This document shows positions 37,018 through 45,512 of a DNA stretch of 64,000 nucleotides, piece after piece; position 1 is the stretch's first letter; each line of letters starts with the position of its first letter. Both the position numbers and the translations under genes were made by a program. The DNA comes from Planomicrobium sp. CPCC 101079 (GTDB taxonomy: Bacteria; Bacillota; Bacilli; Bacillales_A; Planococcaceae), in the NCBI RefSeq assembly GCF_007859275.1, contig NZ_VOHC01000031.1:133104-197103 (forward strand), written 5' to 3'. The notes below the pieces were generated by a model. That model was not told the DNA's origin. It did no database searches and was given only the letters and a program-made list of their open reading frames with translations.

Positions 37018-38385
37018 TTAAGTTAATAATTCATACGGTTGTTCGAGAATGTTTTTTAGTTCAGTCAGGAATGCTGCGGCCGGTGCACCGTCTATTACCC
37101 GGTGATCAAATGACAAGCTGACAGTCATCATCGGGCGCAGTACAATCGCTCCGTTAACGCCAACCGGCTTTTCGTTTATTCGTCCGACTCCGAGTATTGC
37201 AGATTCCGGCTGATTGATCACTGGAGTAAAGGCATCAATTGCATACATGCCTAAATTACTGATTGTAAATGTCCCTCCAGACATTGCATCCGGTTTTAAC
37301 TTGCTTTCCCGTGCCGCTTTGCCTAGGGCTTTGCATTCTTCTGTGATTGCCGCGAGCCCTTTTTGGTCGGCATTTTTTACTACAGGTACCAACAAGCCAT
37401 TTTCCACCGCCACTGCCAAGCCAATATTGATAGCATCATTAAAGACGATTTCATTGCCTTCCAGCGAAACGTTGATGTTTTTATGGCGCTTTAAGGAATG
37501 CGCCGCAGCTTTAACAATGATTTCTGTATAAGAAAGGCGGAGCCCTGTCTGCTTTTCAATACTGCCCAGAAGTTGTTTTCGCATGCCGACAACTTCTGTC
37601 ATGTCAATTTCGCTTGTTAAGGTAACATGAGGGGCCGACGTTTTGCTTTTCAGCATCCGCTCAGCTACAACTTTTCGGATGCCTTCCATTTTCACGCGCT
37701 TGCCGGCTGCAGCCGCTGGTGAAGAAACTGGCTGTCCCGCCTCTTCGACATCCGCACGGTAAATTTTGCCTTGGGAGCCGCTTCCTTTCACATCTTGCAA
37801 TCGGATGCCTTCAGCCTCAGCAACTTTTTTAGCGAGCGGCGTAGCTTTTGGAGCAGCATTTGAAGTAGCAAAAGCCATCACATCTCCCTGCTGTATGCGC
37901 CCTTTTGGCCCAGAACCTTCAATCTCCGTAAGTGAAACAGCCTTTTCCTTAGCTACTCGGCGGGCTGCCGGAGTAGCACGCGGTTTTTCTGATGATGCTG
38001 CCGATTCTGTGGATGATTGGGATGAAGGTTCGCTTCGCTCTTCAGGAGTAGTGTCAAATACATCTTCTTCATCTTCATCCTGGGTATCCTGGGAATCTGA
38101 TCCCGCTCCTCCCGCCTCGCCAGGAGGAGAATCGGGCACTTTTTCGTCCGCTTTTCCGATATAGCCGACAACATGGTTGATGGGGACTTCATCATCTTCT
38201 TCGTAATATTTTTTCAAGAGAATGCCTTCCTCGTATGCTTCCACTTCAATATTGATTTTATCTGTCATGATTTCGAACAAAGCATCCCCGACTTCCACCG
38301 TATCCCCTTCATTCTTAAACCATTGCAAGAGTGTTCCGACTTGCATCGTGCTGCTTAGTTTGGGCATAAAGATTTCTTTGGCCAT
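37018..38385 (-). CDS. Dihydrolipoamide acyltransferase (E2) with two E3-binding domains
   Basis: 455 residues. Lipoyl domain at 1-80 with lipoyl Lys43 (EIMTDKINIEV), acidic linker, then two tandem peripheral-subunit-binding domains: ATPAARRVAKEKAVSL with EGSGPKGRI (about 137-172) and ATPLAKKVAEAEGIRL with KGSGSQGKI (about 179-212). The catalytic domain follows, with the active site FDHRVIDGAPAAAF near the C-terminus. Layout is that of 2-oxoacid or acetoin dehydrogenase E2 (AcoC-like), but most have one binding domain. Acyl substrate unknown. Confidence 0.9.
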   Translation of the reverse strand: MAKEIFMPKLSSTMQVGTLLQWFKNEGDTVEVGDALFEIMTDKINIEVEAYEEGILLKKYYEEDDEVPINHVVGYIGKADEKVPDSPPGEAGGAGSDSQDTQDEDEEDVFDTTPEERSEPSSQSSTESAASSEKPRATPAARRVAKEKAVSLTEIEGSGPKGRIQQGDVMAFATSNAAPKATPLAKKVAEAEGIRLQDVKGSGSQGKIYRADVEEAGQPVSSPAAAAGKRVKMEGIRKVVAERMLKSKTSAPHVTLTSEIDMTEVVGMRKQLLGSIEKQTGLRLSYTEIIVKAAAHSLKRHKNINVSLEGNEIVFNDAINIGLAVAVENGLLVPVVKNADQKGLAAITEECKALGKAARESKLKPDAMSGGTFTISNLGMYAIDAFTPVINQPESAILGVGRINEKPVGVNGAIVLRPMMTVSLSFDHRVIDGAPAAAFLTELKNILEQPYELLT

Positions 38386-38402
38386 CTTTTCGTTGCTCCT
38401 CC

Positions 38403-39386
38403 CTACGAACGGTTTACCGTTTCTTTGACTGCGCCAATAATATCTTCCACTCCTGGGATAGCTGCTTTTTCAAGTTCCGGATTGTAAGGAATCGGAACGG
38501 CCTTGCCTCCGAGCCGTTTGATCGGTGCGTCCAAATAATCGAAAGCTTCGCTCTCTGCAATCACACTGGCGATTTCCCCACCGAACCCGCCGCGTTTTAC
38601 CGCTTCGTGAACGACAACCAGCCGGCTCGTCTTTTTCACAGAATTGATAATTGTTTCTGTATCTAAAGGGACAAGGGTCCGAGGATCGATTACTTCGACG
38701 CTGATTCCCTCTTTTTCAAGTTCCACTGCAGCTTCCAGCGATTTATGGACCATGATAGCGGTCGCTACAATTGTGACATCCTTGCCTTCCCGTTTAATGT
38801 CCGCTTTTCCTAATGGAATGGAATAAGGTTCTTCGGGAACGTCGGATTTGGTCTTATAGCAAAGTTTGTGTTCATAAAAAATGACTGGGTTATCATCGTC
38901 AATAGCCGCTTTTAAAAGCCCTTTTGCGTCATAAGCTGTCGACGGCTGTACCACTTTCAGTCCCGGAATATGAGTCATCCAAGCTTCCAGGCTTTGAGAA
39001 TGCTGGGCAGCCGCGCCGGTCCCTGACCCTGCAGGCGTCCGCAGCACCATCGGCACTTTCCCCTTGCCGCCATACATATAACGGATTTTGGCTGCCTGAT
39101 TTACCATATTGTCCATTGCAATTGTAATAAAATCGGAAAATTGAAGCTCCAATATCGGACGCATGCCGGTTAATGCAGCTCCGACTGCAGTCCCTGAAAT
39201 AGCCGCTTCTGATATCGGGGTATTGCGAATCCGCTCTGGACCAAATTCTTCAATCATCCCCCGGGTAACGCCGAATGCTCCGCCGTAGACGCCGATATCT
39301 TCCCCTAGAATGAAAACGTCTTCGTTTTGCCGCATTTCCTGGCTCATCGCTTCTCTAACCGCTTCTAAATAAGTTATTTCCCTCAT
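38403..39386 (-). CDS. ThDP-dependent dehydrogenase E1 component, beta subunit
   Basis: Beta half of a two-subunit E1 (AcoB/PdhB-like). [18 protein letters not shown] start, [27 protein letters not shown] and the C-terminal [13 protein letters not shown] are typical. 327 residues. Between E1-alpha (25 bases upstream) and E2 (17 bases downstream) on one transcript. The family includes pyruvate, branched-chain and acetoin dehydrogenases; the sequence looks nearest to the acetoin type, but context suggests a different substrate. Confidence 0.9.
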   Translation of the reverse strand: MREITYLEAVREAMSQEMRQNEDVFILGEDIGVYGGAFGVTRGMIEEFGPERIRNTPISEAAISGTAVGAALTGMRPILELQFSDFITIAMDNMVNQAAKIRYMYGGKGKVPMVLRTPAGSGTGAAAQHSQSLEAWMTHIPGLKVVQPSTAYDAKGLLKAAIDDDNPVIFYEHKLCYKTKSDVPEEPYSIPLGKADIKREGKDVTIVATAIMVHKSLEAAVELEKEGISVEVIDPRTLVPLDTETIINSVKKTSRLVVVHEAVKRGGFGGEIASVIAESEAFDYLDAPIKRLGGKAVPIPYNPELEKAAIPGVEDIIGAVKETVNRS

Positions 39387-39411
39387 TACTATTGGCCTCC
39401 TTCGCTTCCTT

Positions 39412-40395
39412 TTAGGCGTAGATGTCTTCCATTAAATCGTCTAAGCTTGGGTGGGGGCTATTGGCAGCGAAATCCACCGATGCTTCAACTTCTTCTTTTG
39501 CATCAGCTTTAATTTTTTCAGCCGCTTCTTCAGTCAATAATCCTTCTTGAACCAAAACCAATCGCATCCGCTCAATCGGATCTTTTAGGCGCCATTCCTT
39601 TTCTTCTTCCCGGGTACGGTACTTTTTCGCGTCACTTTTTGAATGGCCTTTCCAGCGGTAAGTTTTTGCTTCAACAATTGATGGCCCTTCACCATTGCGT
39701 GCCCGTTCAACCGCTTCGCCAACACCATTCATAACATCAAAAATATCATTGCCGTCAACCACTTTCCCAGGAATGCCGTAGCTTTCCCCACGCTGTGCCA
39801 CGTTCTCAATGTTCATCATTTCTTTTGCCGGCCCCGACATGCCGTATTGGTTGTTTTCGCAGATAAAGACCACTGGAAGCTTCCATATAGAAGCCAAGTT
39901 GAGCGCTTCATGAAAACTTCCTTCGTTTGAAGCCCCGTCGCCAAAAAAGCAAAGGACAACAAACCCGTCTTTTTTCATTTGCGAAGTCAAAGCCGCTCCC
40001 GTTGCAATGGCAAAACCGCCCCCGACAATACCATTTGCCCCGAGATTTCCTTTCTCAACATCCGCGATGTGCATCGAGCCGCCTTTGCCTTTGCAGTAGC
40101 CGGTTGTCCGACCGAACAATTCAGCCATCATTCCGTTAACTTCTGCTCCCTTGGCGATGCAGTGGCCATGGCCACGGTGTGTGCTCGTAATCTTATCGCG
40201 GTCTTCCAGTACCGCAATAGCTCCGACCGCAGACGCTTCTTGCCCAACTGCTAAGTGAGTTGTTCCGTGAATCATGCCTTTGGCAAAAAATTCATCCACT
40301 TTCTCTTCAAAAAACCTGATTTGCCACATTTGCTTGTATAAATCCACCAAATCTTTTTTATCTACTCGAGAGGGTAAATTAACTTTTTGAGTCAT
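39412..40395 (-). CDS. ThDP-dependent dehydrogenase E1 component, alpha subunit
   Basis: Alpha half of E1 (AcoA-like), binding thiamine diphosphate through GDGASNEG ... ICENNQYG (the GDG-x(26-28)-NN motif, about residues 155-190). [11 protein letters not shown] and the phosphorylation-loop region [10 protein letters not shown] are also present. 327 residues; AGGAGG precedes the ATG. First gene of the E1-E2-E3-SorC unit. An operator-like dyad lies 18-44 bases upstream, so this gene has its own regulated promoter. Confidence 0.92.
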   Translation of the reverse strand: MTQKVNLPSRVDKKDLVDLYKQMWQIRFFEEKVDEFFAKGMIHGTTHLAVGQEASAVGAIAVLEDRDKITSTHRGHGHCIAKGAEVNGMMAELFGRTTGYCKGKGGSMHIADVEKGNLGANGIVGGGFAIATGAALTSQMKKDGFVVLCFFGDGASNEGSFHEALNLASIWKLPVVFICENNQYGMSGPAKEMMNIENVAQRGESYGIPGKVVDGNDIFDVMNGVGEAVERARNGEGPSIVEAKTYRWKGHSKSDAKKYRTREEEKEWRLKDPIERMRLVLVQEGLLTEEAAEKIKADAKEEVEASVDFAANSPHPSLDDLMEDIYA

Positions 40396-40412
40396 AGTAC
40401 TTCCTCCTATTT

Positions 40413-40439
40413 ACATTTGTTCCGGACGTTAACATATGT
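40413..40439 (-). promoter_or_regulatory. Operator-like dyad before E1-alpha, shared with the PTS promoter
   Basis: ACATTTGTT, nine bases, AACATATGT. The same arms and spacing occur before gutM (44742-44768); both are extended on the left as TTTACATTTGTT. Candidate SorC-regulator site. Confidence 0.65.
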
Positions 40440-40449
40440 AAACGTCCGG
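40422..40449. promoter_or_regulatory. 28-base near-perfect palindrome overlapping the dyad
   Basis: CCGGACGTT and AACGTCCGG arms around ACATATGT, with only one mismatched pair. It overlaps the right half of the ACATTTGTT dyad, so two factors, or one factor in two modes, could compete here. Confidence 0.6.
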
Positions 40450-40483
40450 CAATACGAAAGGGCATTCGTCATTTTCTCCAAAA

Positions 40484-40520
40484 GGCCCGCTTCTTCAACA
40501 ACTGATAAAGAAGCTTGGCC
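40484..40520 (-). terminator. Possible terminator after the small zinc protein
   Basis: On the minus strand GGCC-GCTTCTT and AAGAAGC-GGCC arms with a 12-base loop, then TTTTGG. Moderate; it would separate the PTS unit from the E1-E2-E3 unit. Confidence 0.5.
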
Positions 40521-40545
40521 TATGACAACGAATACTCAAGAAATG

Positions 40546-40881
40546 CTATTCTTTTTTTTTGTAATTCTGAATCACTTTACGAGTGCTATTCACATCTTTT
40601 AGAACATGATAAGGTTTTTTAATGACTCTAACCGGGAGCGAAAACAACAAATGACTGAGATCTTTTTGGTATTCTTCAGTCATCCGCGTGGGTTTTGTTG
40701 ATATTCGCTCGTATATTTCTCTATACAATTCTTTTTTTACATCGATTTTAAGTTCTTTTGTTTTGTTGCATTCCAGGCAGCGGATGCTTTTTATCTGGTC
40801 GTTGATATACGTTATTTCGTGGTCCACTTCTTCATGGCAATGAAGACAATACAAGCCAGCTTCCATTTTCTTTACTTTCAT
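40546..40881 (-). CDS. Small zinc-ribbon protein ('bh protein' type)
   Basis: 111 residues with a four-cysteine zinc ribbon (CLHCHEEVDHE and CLECNKTKE, residues about 12-38) and a basic C-terminal half without clear features. Homologues are commonly labelled bh protein after Bacillus halodurans; their role is unknown. It lies between the SAF oxidoreductase and E1-alpha on the same strand, so I infer a part in the same pathway, perhaps as a regulator or assembly factor. Confidence 0.7.
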   Translation of the reverse strand: MKVKKMEAGLYCLHCHEEVDHEITYINDQIKSIRCLECNKTKELKIDVKKELYREIYERISTKPTRMTEEYQKDLSHLLFSLPVRVIKKPYHVLKDVNSTRKVIQNYKKKE

Positions 40882-40958
40882 GATACAACATCTCCCCGTT
40901 TAGATGTTTGATACACTTCTAGCTCTTAAAATGTACCATTTATCTGTCGGATTGGAAA

Positions 40959-42284
40959 TTATGCTTTCACAGCGACTTCTTTACCGGCGTTCGTTTTGAA
41001 CGTTTCGTCTTGCATGCGGCGCAAACGCCAGATAGTGGAATCGACTGTTTGGATAACGTCGTCATAAGTGATGATTTCGCCTTTTTTAATCGAGCGTTTC
41101 AATTGGACGTTGCGGTCAACCAAACCTAATGGAAGCGCATTTTGCTGAACGGCATCTTCAGCAGAAAGGATTGAACCGTAAACCGTGAAACCTCCGATTC
41201 CGTCGAGGGAATCGCCTTCATTCAAATCGATTTTCGCCACAGTTACTGTTTCTGCTTGGAGCCCTTTCCACGGCGCAATTGTTGCTTCATTGTAAAAATA
41301 AGCACGTGCAATTGAAATTGGCGTTTCCAAGCTTGTCAGGTGATATGGACGGTAGAGCACATAGTTCGGACCTTCGCCCATGCTGAGGTATTGCATTTCG
41401 TGATTGACCTCTTCTTTTTCAGAAGCAATGATAGCAAAGACTCCCGGCGCAACTCCGTTGATGTATTCGACGATTTTTTTATTGTTCACTTGTCCGCCGT
41501 CTTCTTTCAGCTTGAAGATTTCCGGCAGGCCTTTTACATCGCTTACGAATCCGTTCATTCCTGGCTTGTCCGGCAAAAATCCAGTTGCGTTTGCCACCGC
41601 AGTCATTTCGACCATGGTCTTTGTGCCATCTTGGAACGAAGCGAGCATTTTCGGGCTGGCTCCTTTTCTTGCAGCTTCTTCTGCTGCTGTATCCGGATTG
41701 GCATTTTGATTCAACGGATTGTTTTTCCCTTTACCAAGCGCGACCACTTCAAAACCGAGTGCATCCGCAAAGTCGTAAAGCTCCATAATTGCCCCTGGCT
41801 CATCTCCTGCAGTACCTGTATAAACCACGCCGCTTGCATCGGCCATTTTCTTAAGCAAAGGACCCACTGTTACGTCAGCTTCAACGTTAAGCATAACGAT
41901 ATGTTTTTTGTTCAAAATAGCATCCCATGCAATTTTGGCTCCAATATTCGGAACTCCAGTAGCATCGACAATAACGTCAACTTCTGATAACGAAGTCACC
42001 AATTGCGCGTCAGTCGTCGCTACCACTTTGCCTGATTGGATCGCTTCCACTGCATCGTCGTTGTTGTTCGTTTCGACTACATCTGATGCAGAAACCCCGG
42101 ATTTAATATAAGCGTTTTTTACGTTGTCAATTTGGATATCCGCAGTTACAACCACTCGCATACCCGCCATATTTTCAATTTGGGAAATCATGCCTCTTCC
42201 CATTTGTCCGGCGCCGACTAAGCCGACTTTAATGGTTACGCCTTGATTTTCCAGTTCTTCTAGCTTTCTATTGATTCCTAGCAT
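40959..42284 (-). CDS. Rossmann-fold NAD(P)-binding oxidoreductase with C-terminal SAF domain
   Basis: 441 residues. The N-terminus has the nucleotide-binding motif VGLVGAGQMGRGM (about 18-30) and a homoserine-dehydrogenase-like core (VDVIVDATGVPNIGA, GTAGDEPGAIMELYDFA). The C-terminus, about 345-415, resembles an SAF domain (LVDRNVQLKRSIKKGEIITYDDV). Substrate is not known. Situated between srlB and E1-alpha and without an srlD homologue nearby, it is the likely dehydrogenase for the phosphorylated polyol brought in by the PTS. That role is inference. Confidence 0.78.
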   Translation of the reverse strand: MLGINRKLEELENQGVTIKVGLVGAGQMGRGMISQIENMAGMRVVVTADIQIDNVKNAYIKSGVSASDVVETNNNDDAVEAIQSGKVVATTDAQLVTSLSEVDVIVDATGVPNIGAKIAWDAILNKKHIVMLNVEADVTVGPLLKKMADASGVVYTGTAGDEPGAIMELYDFADALGFEVVALGKGKNNPLNQNANPDTAAEEAARKGASPKMLASFQDGTKTMVEMTAVANATGFLPDKPGMNGFVSDVKGLPEIFKLKEDGGQVNNKKIVEYINGVAPGVFAIIASEKEEVNHEMQYLSMGEGPNYVLYRPYHLTSLETPISIARAYFYNEATIAPWKGLQAETVTVAKIDLNEGDSLDGIGGFTVYGSILSAEDAVQQNALPLGLVDRNVQLKRSIKKGEIITYDDVIQTVDSTIWRLRRMQDETFKTNAGKEVAVKA

Positions 42285-42303
42285 TAAATTATCCCCTTTG
42301 TTG

Positions 42304-42669
42304 TTAGTATTTTACGATGCGAATTTCGGAATTCATTGTCAATGTAGGCATCGGTTTCTTTTCTACACACATGGTCCCGGGAAGTTCTGCTGTTTTTTCT
42401 CCGTTAAACACAATCGTGCAATGCCCGATTTCTTTGAGTGTGTCGTTCACTTTGCTGCCGACAAAAAGAATATCGTAGCTTTCTCCACTGATTTCTAATA
42501 CATCTCCAACTTCCACTTCTCCGAGAAGATCCGATTTTTCATGGATCACACCAATCATTCTCAATGCCTCAGGTACTGTGTCATTAAAAATGATCAGCAT
42601 GCTTTCCTCAGCAAAAAGTTCTACTTCTTCACCAATTTCCACTATTTTTGATTCATATTTTTTCGTCAT
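42304..42669 (-). CDS. srlB: PTS glucitol/sorbitol-type IIA component
   Basis: Cytoplasmic phosphocarrier that takes phosphate from HPr. The active histidine is His43 in MIGVIHEKSD, the position known for GutB/SrlB. 121 residues from the ATG at 42669 (GAGGGA upstream). Belongs to gutM-srlA-srlE-srlB. Confidence 0.9.
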   Translation of the reverse strand: MTKKYESKIVEIGEEVELFAEESMLIIFNDTVPEALRMIGVIHEKSDLLGEVEVGDVLEISGESYDILFVGSKVNDTLKEIGHCTIVFNGEKTAELPGTMCVEKKPMPTLTMNSEIRIVKY

Positions 42670-42696
42670 AACATCCCTCACCTGTCTGCCTCCTTA

Positions 42697-43755
42697 TTAG
42701 TTATACATACCAAAACTGAATAAATAAGCGATTACTACTGCTAATGGTCCAGTTATCAAACGGGATATCAGAACAGCTGGCACCCCGACTTCAATTGTTT
42801 CTGGTTTTGCTTCACCTAACGTCAACCCTACCGGCACAAAGTCAGCGCCAACTTGAGGGTTTATCGCAAATAGTGCCGGCAAGGCAAGCTCAGGAGGAAT
42901 ATTTCCACGGCCGATTTCCACCCCGACAAGAACACCGACAACTTGCGCAATTACAGCTCCTGGCCCAAGCAATGGGGAGAGGATCGGGATAGCGCAGATG
43001 ACCGATAAGATCAACAGCCCGAAAATATTGCCTGCAAGCGGTGTGACAAAATTCGCAATTACATCGCCAATGCCTGTATACAAGATAATCCCGATCAACA
43101 TACTGACAAACGCCATGAACGGCAGAATGTTTTTAATAACTTGATCAATGGTTTCACGGCCGGCCTGATAAAAAATACCAACTATTTTCCCGGCACCGCG
43201 GCCGACTCTTTCAACAATGTTCTGCTTTTTTTGCGGCTGATAAGCTGCCGCTTTGCGTTTTGCTTCTTCTTTTATTTCTTGAGGTGTCCGGTTTTGCTCG
43301 TGGATACTCGGATCTTCCACTTCATCTACAGCTTCTTTCACCGCATTGGAATTTTCAAACGTATGGTCTGTGACTCGAATATCCGCTACTCCAACTCCAG
43401 ACACGAAATTTTCTTCGTTGATAAATTTCATCAACGGTCCCGAAGGTGAAGTGGCATTGATGTTTACGGTCAATACACCCATTTTTGGGTATACGCCGCA
43501 GCGTGCAGTACCGCCGCAATCGATAATAACGCAGGCCATGGACTCTTTTTCATATGATCCTTTAAATCCATCTACTGCTTCAGCGCCGGTCAACGACGCA
43601 ATTTCTTGTGCGACAGGATGAATCCCGCCGCCTGTCACTGATACGATGTATTTTTGCACATTATTCGGTCTGATAGTTAACGGCCCGCCCCATCCACCAC
43701 GTCCTTTTGTGATGGTAACCGCTTTATAGTTAGTCGATCCTTGAACAGCTTCCAT
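42697..43755 (-). CDS. srlE: PTS glucitol/sorbitol-type IIB-C2 component
   Basis: 352 residues: N-terminal IIB domain with the phospho-cysteine motif [12 protein letters not shown] (near residue 80), a charged linker (about 150-205), and a C-terminal membrane domain with about four helices (IIC2). Transports and phosphorylates the sugar alcohol with SrlA and SrlB. The ATG at 43755 follows GGGGAGG. Confidence 0.92.
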   Translation of the reverse strand: MEAVQGSTNYKAVTITKGRGGWGGPLTIRPNNVQKYIVSVTGGGIHPVAQEIASLTGAEAVDGFKGSYEKESMACVIIDCGGTARCGVYPKMGVLTVNINATSPSGPLMKFINEENFVSGVGVADIRVTDHTFENSNAVKEAVDEVEDPSIHEQNRTPQEIKEEAKRKAAAYQPQKKQNIVERVGRGAGKIVGIFYQAGRETIDQVIKNILPFMAFVSMLIGIILYTGIGDVIANFVTPLAGNIFGLLILSVICAIPILSPLLGPGAVIAQVVGVLVGVEIGRGNIPPELALPALFAINPQVGADFVPVGLTLGEAKPETIEVGVPAVLISRLITGPLAVVIAYLFSFGMYN

Positions 43756-43794
43756 TATTTGAGCCTCCCCTTTTATGAACACAGTACTGTCTGT

Positions 43795-44322
43795 TTACAG
43801 TTCCAAACCTTTAGCCTTCATCATTCTTGTGGTAATAATTTCTGTTACAATGCCACGGATCAAAATGACAATCACGCCGACCAGGAAGAAACGAATTGCC
43901 AATGGCCCAAGCGACAGGCCGAGCGTCGTGATTCCAGCGGAAACTCCTAAGTAAACAAATAGTTCTGCCGGATTGGCGTGTGGGAACAAACCAGTGATCG
44001 GGTGTACAAATGAAACTGCCGAATCATAAAATGCGGGTTTCTGCTTTTCAGGAAGAAACTTGCCGAATGTGTATGCCATCGGGTTTGTTAAGAAAAATAC
44101 TGCTAAAACCGGGAAAAGCGTATAGCGAAGAATGATGTTTTTGGTGCTTTTCCGTGCCAGCCTATCAATGCGCTCTTCACCAACAATTCGAATAAGGGCG
44201 TTGATCGCAGTAATCAAAACGATAAGCAATGGGATAATTCCAGTGACCAAACCAACAAATGTTTCGCCCCCTTGTTGGAACATTCCGATGAAACCTTCCG
44301 CCAACTTGACTAAAAAATCCAT
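43795..44322 (-). CDS. srlA: PTS glucitol/sorbitol-type IIC component
   Basis: 175-residue membrane subunit with about four hydrophobic helices and the conserved FLTNPMAYTFGKFLP segment. Forms the translocation channel with the C-terminal part of SrlE. Preceded by AGGAGG. The cognate sugar of homologues is D-glucitol, but related systems take other polyols. Confidence 0.92.
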   Translation of the reverse strand: MDFLVKLAEGFIGMFQQGGETFVGLVTGIIPLLIVLITAINALIRIVGEERIDRLARKSTKNIILRYTLFPVLAVFFLTNPMAYTFGKFLPEKQKPAFYDSAVSFVHPITGLFPHANPAELFVYLGVSAGITTLGLSLGPLAIRFFLVGVIVILIRGIVTEIITTRMMKAKGLEL

Positions 44323-44334
44323 ATTTCTTCCTCC

Positions 44335-44721
44335 TTAAAAAGCTAAGTTTGTCTTCTTTTCCATTTGATTTTCAATCTTTTCTATTGCCATCAAGAAAGC
44401 AGCATCAAGAGAATCATCTTTGAGGCGTTCTTTCACTTCTTCCAATGCCATTCCATCCCATTGATGGAATGCTTGGAATCGGCTAAACACTGTAACCCCT
44501 TTCATAATTTGGCTTTCTACGATTTTTCCATCTGTATCAGTCACCAAAATGGCGATTGCACCGATACCCAATTTCTGTTTCTGAATGCCGACTCCTAAAT
44601 AACCTGACGACCGGTTGCTCAATTTTTTAATCGTTTCTTGGTAATTTTTCATTTGGACTCTGGTTAATAATAGCTGTAAAAGCCAAACGCCAGCGAATAT
44701 AGCGATTACCCATCCCCACAC
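44335..44721 (-). CDS. gutM: GutM-type accessory regulator
   Basis: 128 residues beginning with a membrane helix (GWVIAIFAGVWLLQLLL), then a soluble domain (GYLGVGIQKQKLGIGAIAILVTD in part). GutM activates gut operons in E. coli and lactobacilli. Starts with GTG after GAGGAGGGG. First gene of the PTS operon, 13 bases before srlA; a promoter, cre site and dyad lie just upstream. Confidence 0.87.
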   Translation of the reverse strand: MWGWVIAIFAGVWLLQLLLTRVQMKNYQETIKKLSNRSSGYLGVGIQKQKLGIGAIAILVTDTDGKIVESQIMKGVTVFSRFQAFHQWDGMALEEVKERLKDDSLDAAFLMAIEKIENQMEKKTNLAF

Positions 44722-44741
44722 GTTTGCCCCTCCTCTTCTTT

Positions 44742-44768
44742 ACATTTGTTCTTAATCGTAACAAATGT
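44742..44768 (-). promoter_or_regulatory. Operator-like dyad before gutM
   Basis: ACATTTGTT, nine bases, AACAAATGT: perfect 9-base arms. Same arms and spacing as 40413-40439. It lies just downstream of the -10, a repression position. Confidence 0.7.
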
Positions 44769-44778
44769 TATTAGGGTT

Positions 44779-44807
44779 ATTATAAAAGCGCTTTCAAAAT
44801 AAATCAA
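44779..44807 (-). promoter_or_regulatory. Promoter of the gutM-srlAEB operon
   Basis: Minus-strand TTGATT (44802-44807), 17-base spacer, TATAAT (44779-44784). A SigA-type promoter in the right place, 58 bases before the GTG start. Confidence 0.7.
44783..44796. promoter_or_regulatory. cre site (CcpA) inside the PTS promoter
   Basis: TAAAAGCGCTTTCA differs from the TGAAANCGNTTNCA consensus at one position. It fills the spacer between -35 and -10, so CcpA binding should block transcription when glucose is present. Confidence 0.7.
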
Positions 44808-44941
44808 TAACCAATTAAAAGAATTTTTTAAATACTTGTTTTTTTGTTATTTCTTTATGTTCCGCCTTCTTTAAAATCAACCAAAAGAAAGCACAGATGC
44901 CTGAAGCCGGCCGTCCATGCTTTCATTAAAATTCACTTTTA

Positions 44942-45440
44942 TCAGTTTGCTTTTCCATCCAACTCGAAAACAGGAAGCCCAATAAAAAAGATGGTTCCTT
45001 GATTTAAATTGCTTTCTGCTTTGATTTCTCCTTTGTGGGCATCGACTATCGCCTTCGCGATGGAAAGGCCATGCCCTCCTACTTTCCTCGCCCTTGCTTT
45101 ACCCGCTCGGTAGAAAAGATCAAAAATCTTTTCTTGTTCTTCCTTTGACAAACCGATTCCATTTTCTGCTAATGACAATGGAACTTACTGCAGTTTGCTG
45201 TTATTGTTTTTCTCATTCCGATTTTGACCTTGCCGCCTTCAACTGAGTGAGTTCATCCCGCTCGCCAAATACCTGTATCGCTGCAACGCAGAAAGCTGCA
45301 AAATTATATTCTTCTCCTTTGCCAATTTACCGAGCGATTTCAAAACATAATTGGCTACCTGGCAAATATCACACCATTCCAGTTTTAAAGCAGATGCAAC
45401 TTGCCCGGAATCGAATCTTGCGAGAGCCAATAACTCACTG
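44942..45440 (-). pseudogene. Decayed sensor histidine kinase
   Basis: Three kinase pieces survive in different frames: ELLALARFDSGQV and SLGKLAKEKNI (dimerisation/N-box approach), VFGERDELTQL (the GDxDxL step) and NGIGLSKEEQEKIFDLFYR with GGHGLSIAKAIVDAHKGEI (ATPase boxes). The N-box asparagine stretch is deleted, at least one frameshift and a stop separate the parts, and two residues are lost from the GxGL box. Sensor and transmembrane parts are gone. Not functional. Confidence 0.85.
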
Positions 45441-45456
45441 ATGATTATAAAAAACA

Positions 45457-45483
45457 AACTCCACTGACTTTGCCAGCGGAGTT
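45457..45483 (-). terminator. Terminator of yqkE
   Basis: AACTCCGCTG and CAGTGGAGTT arms, then TTGTTTTTTA on the minus strand. Confidence 0.78.
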
Positions 45484-45512
45484 TTTGTATAACCTTAAAA
45501 AGACCATCTATG

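Noticed and set aside
41340..41987. 215-codon plus-strand frame opposite the SAF oxidoreductase gene
   Set aside because: The minus-strand gene has recognisable domains, operon context and ribosome site; the plus frame has none.
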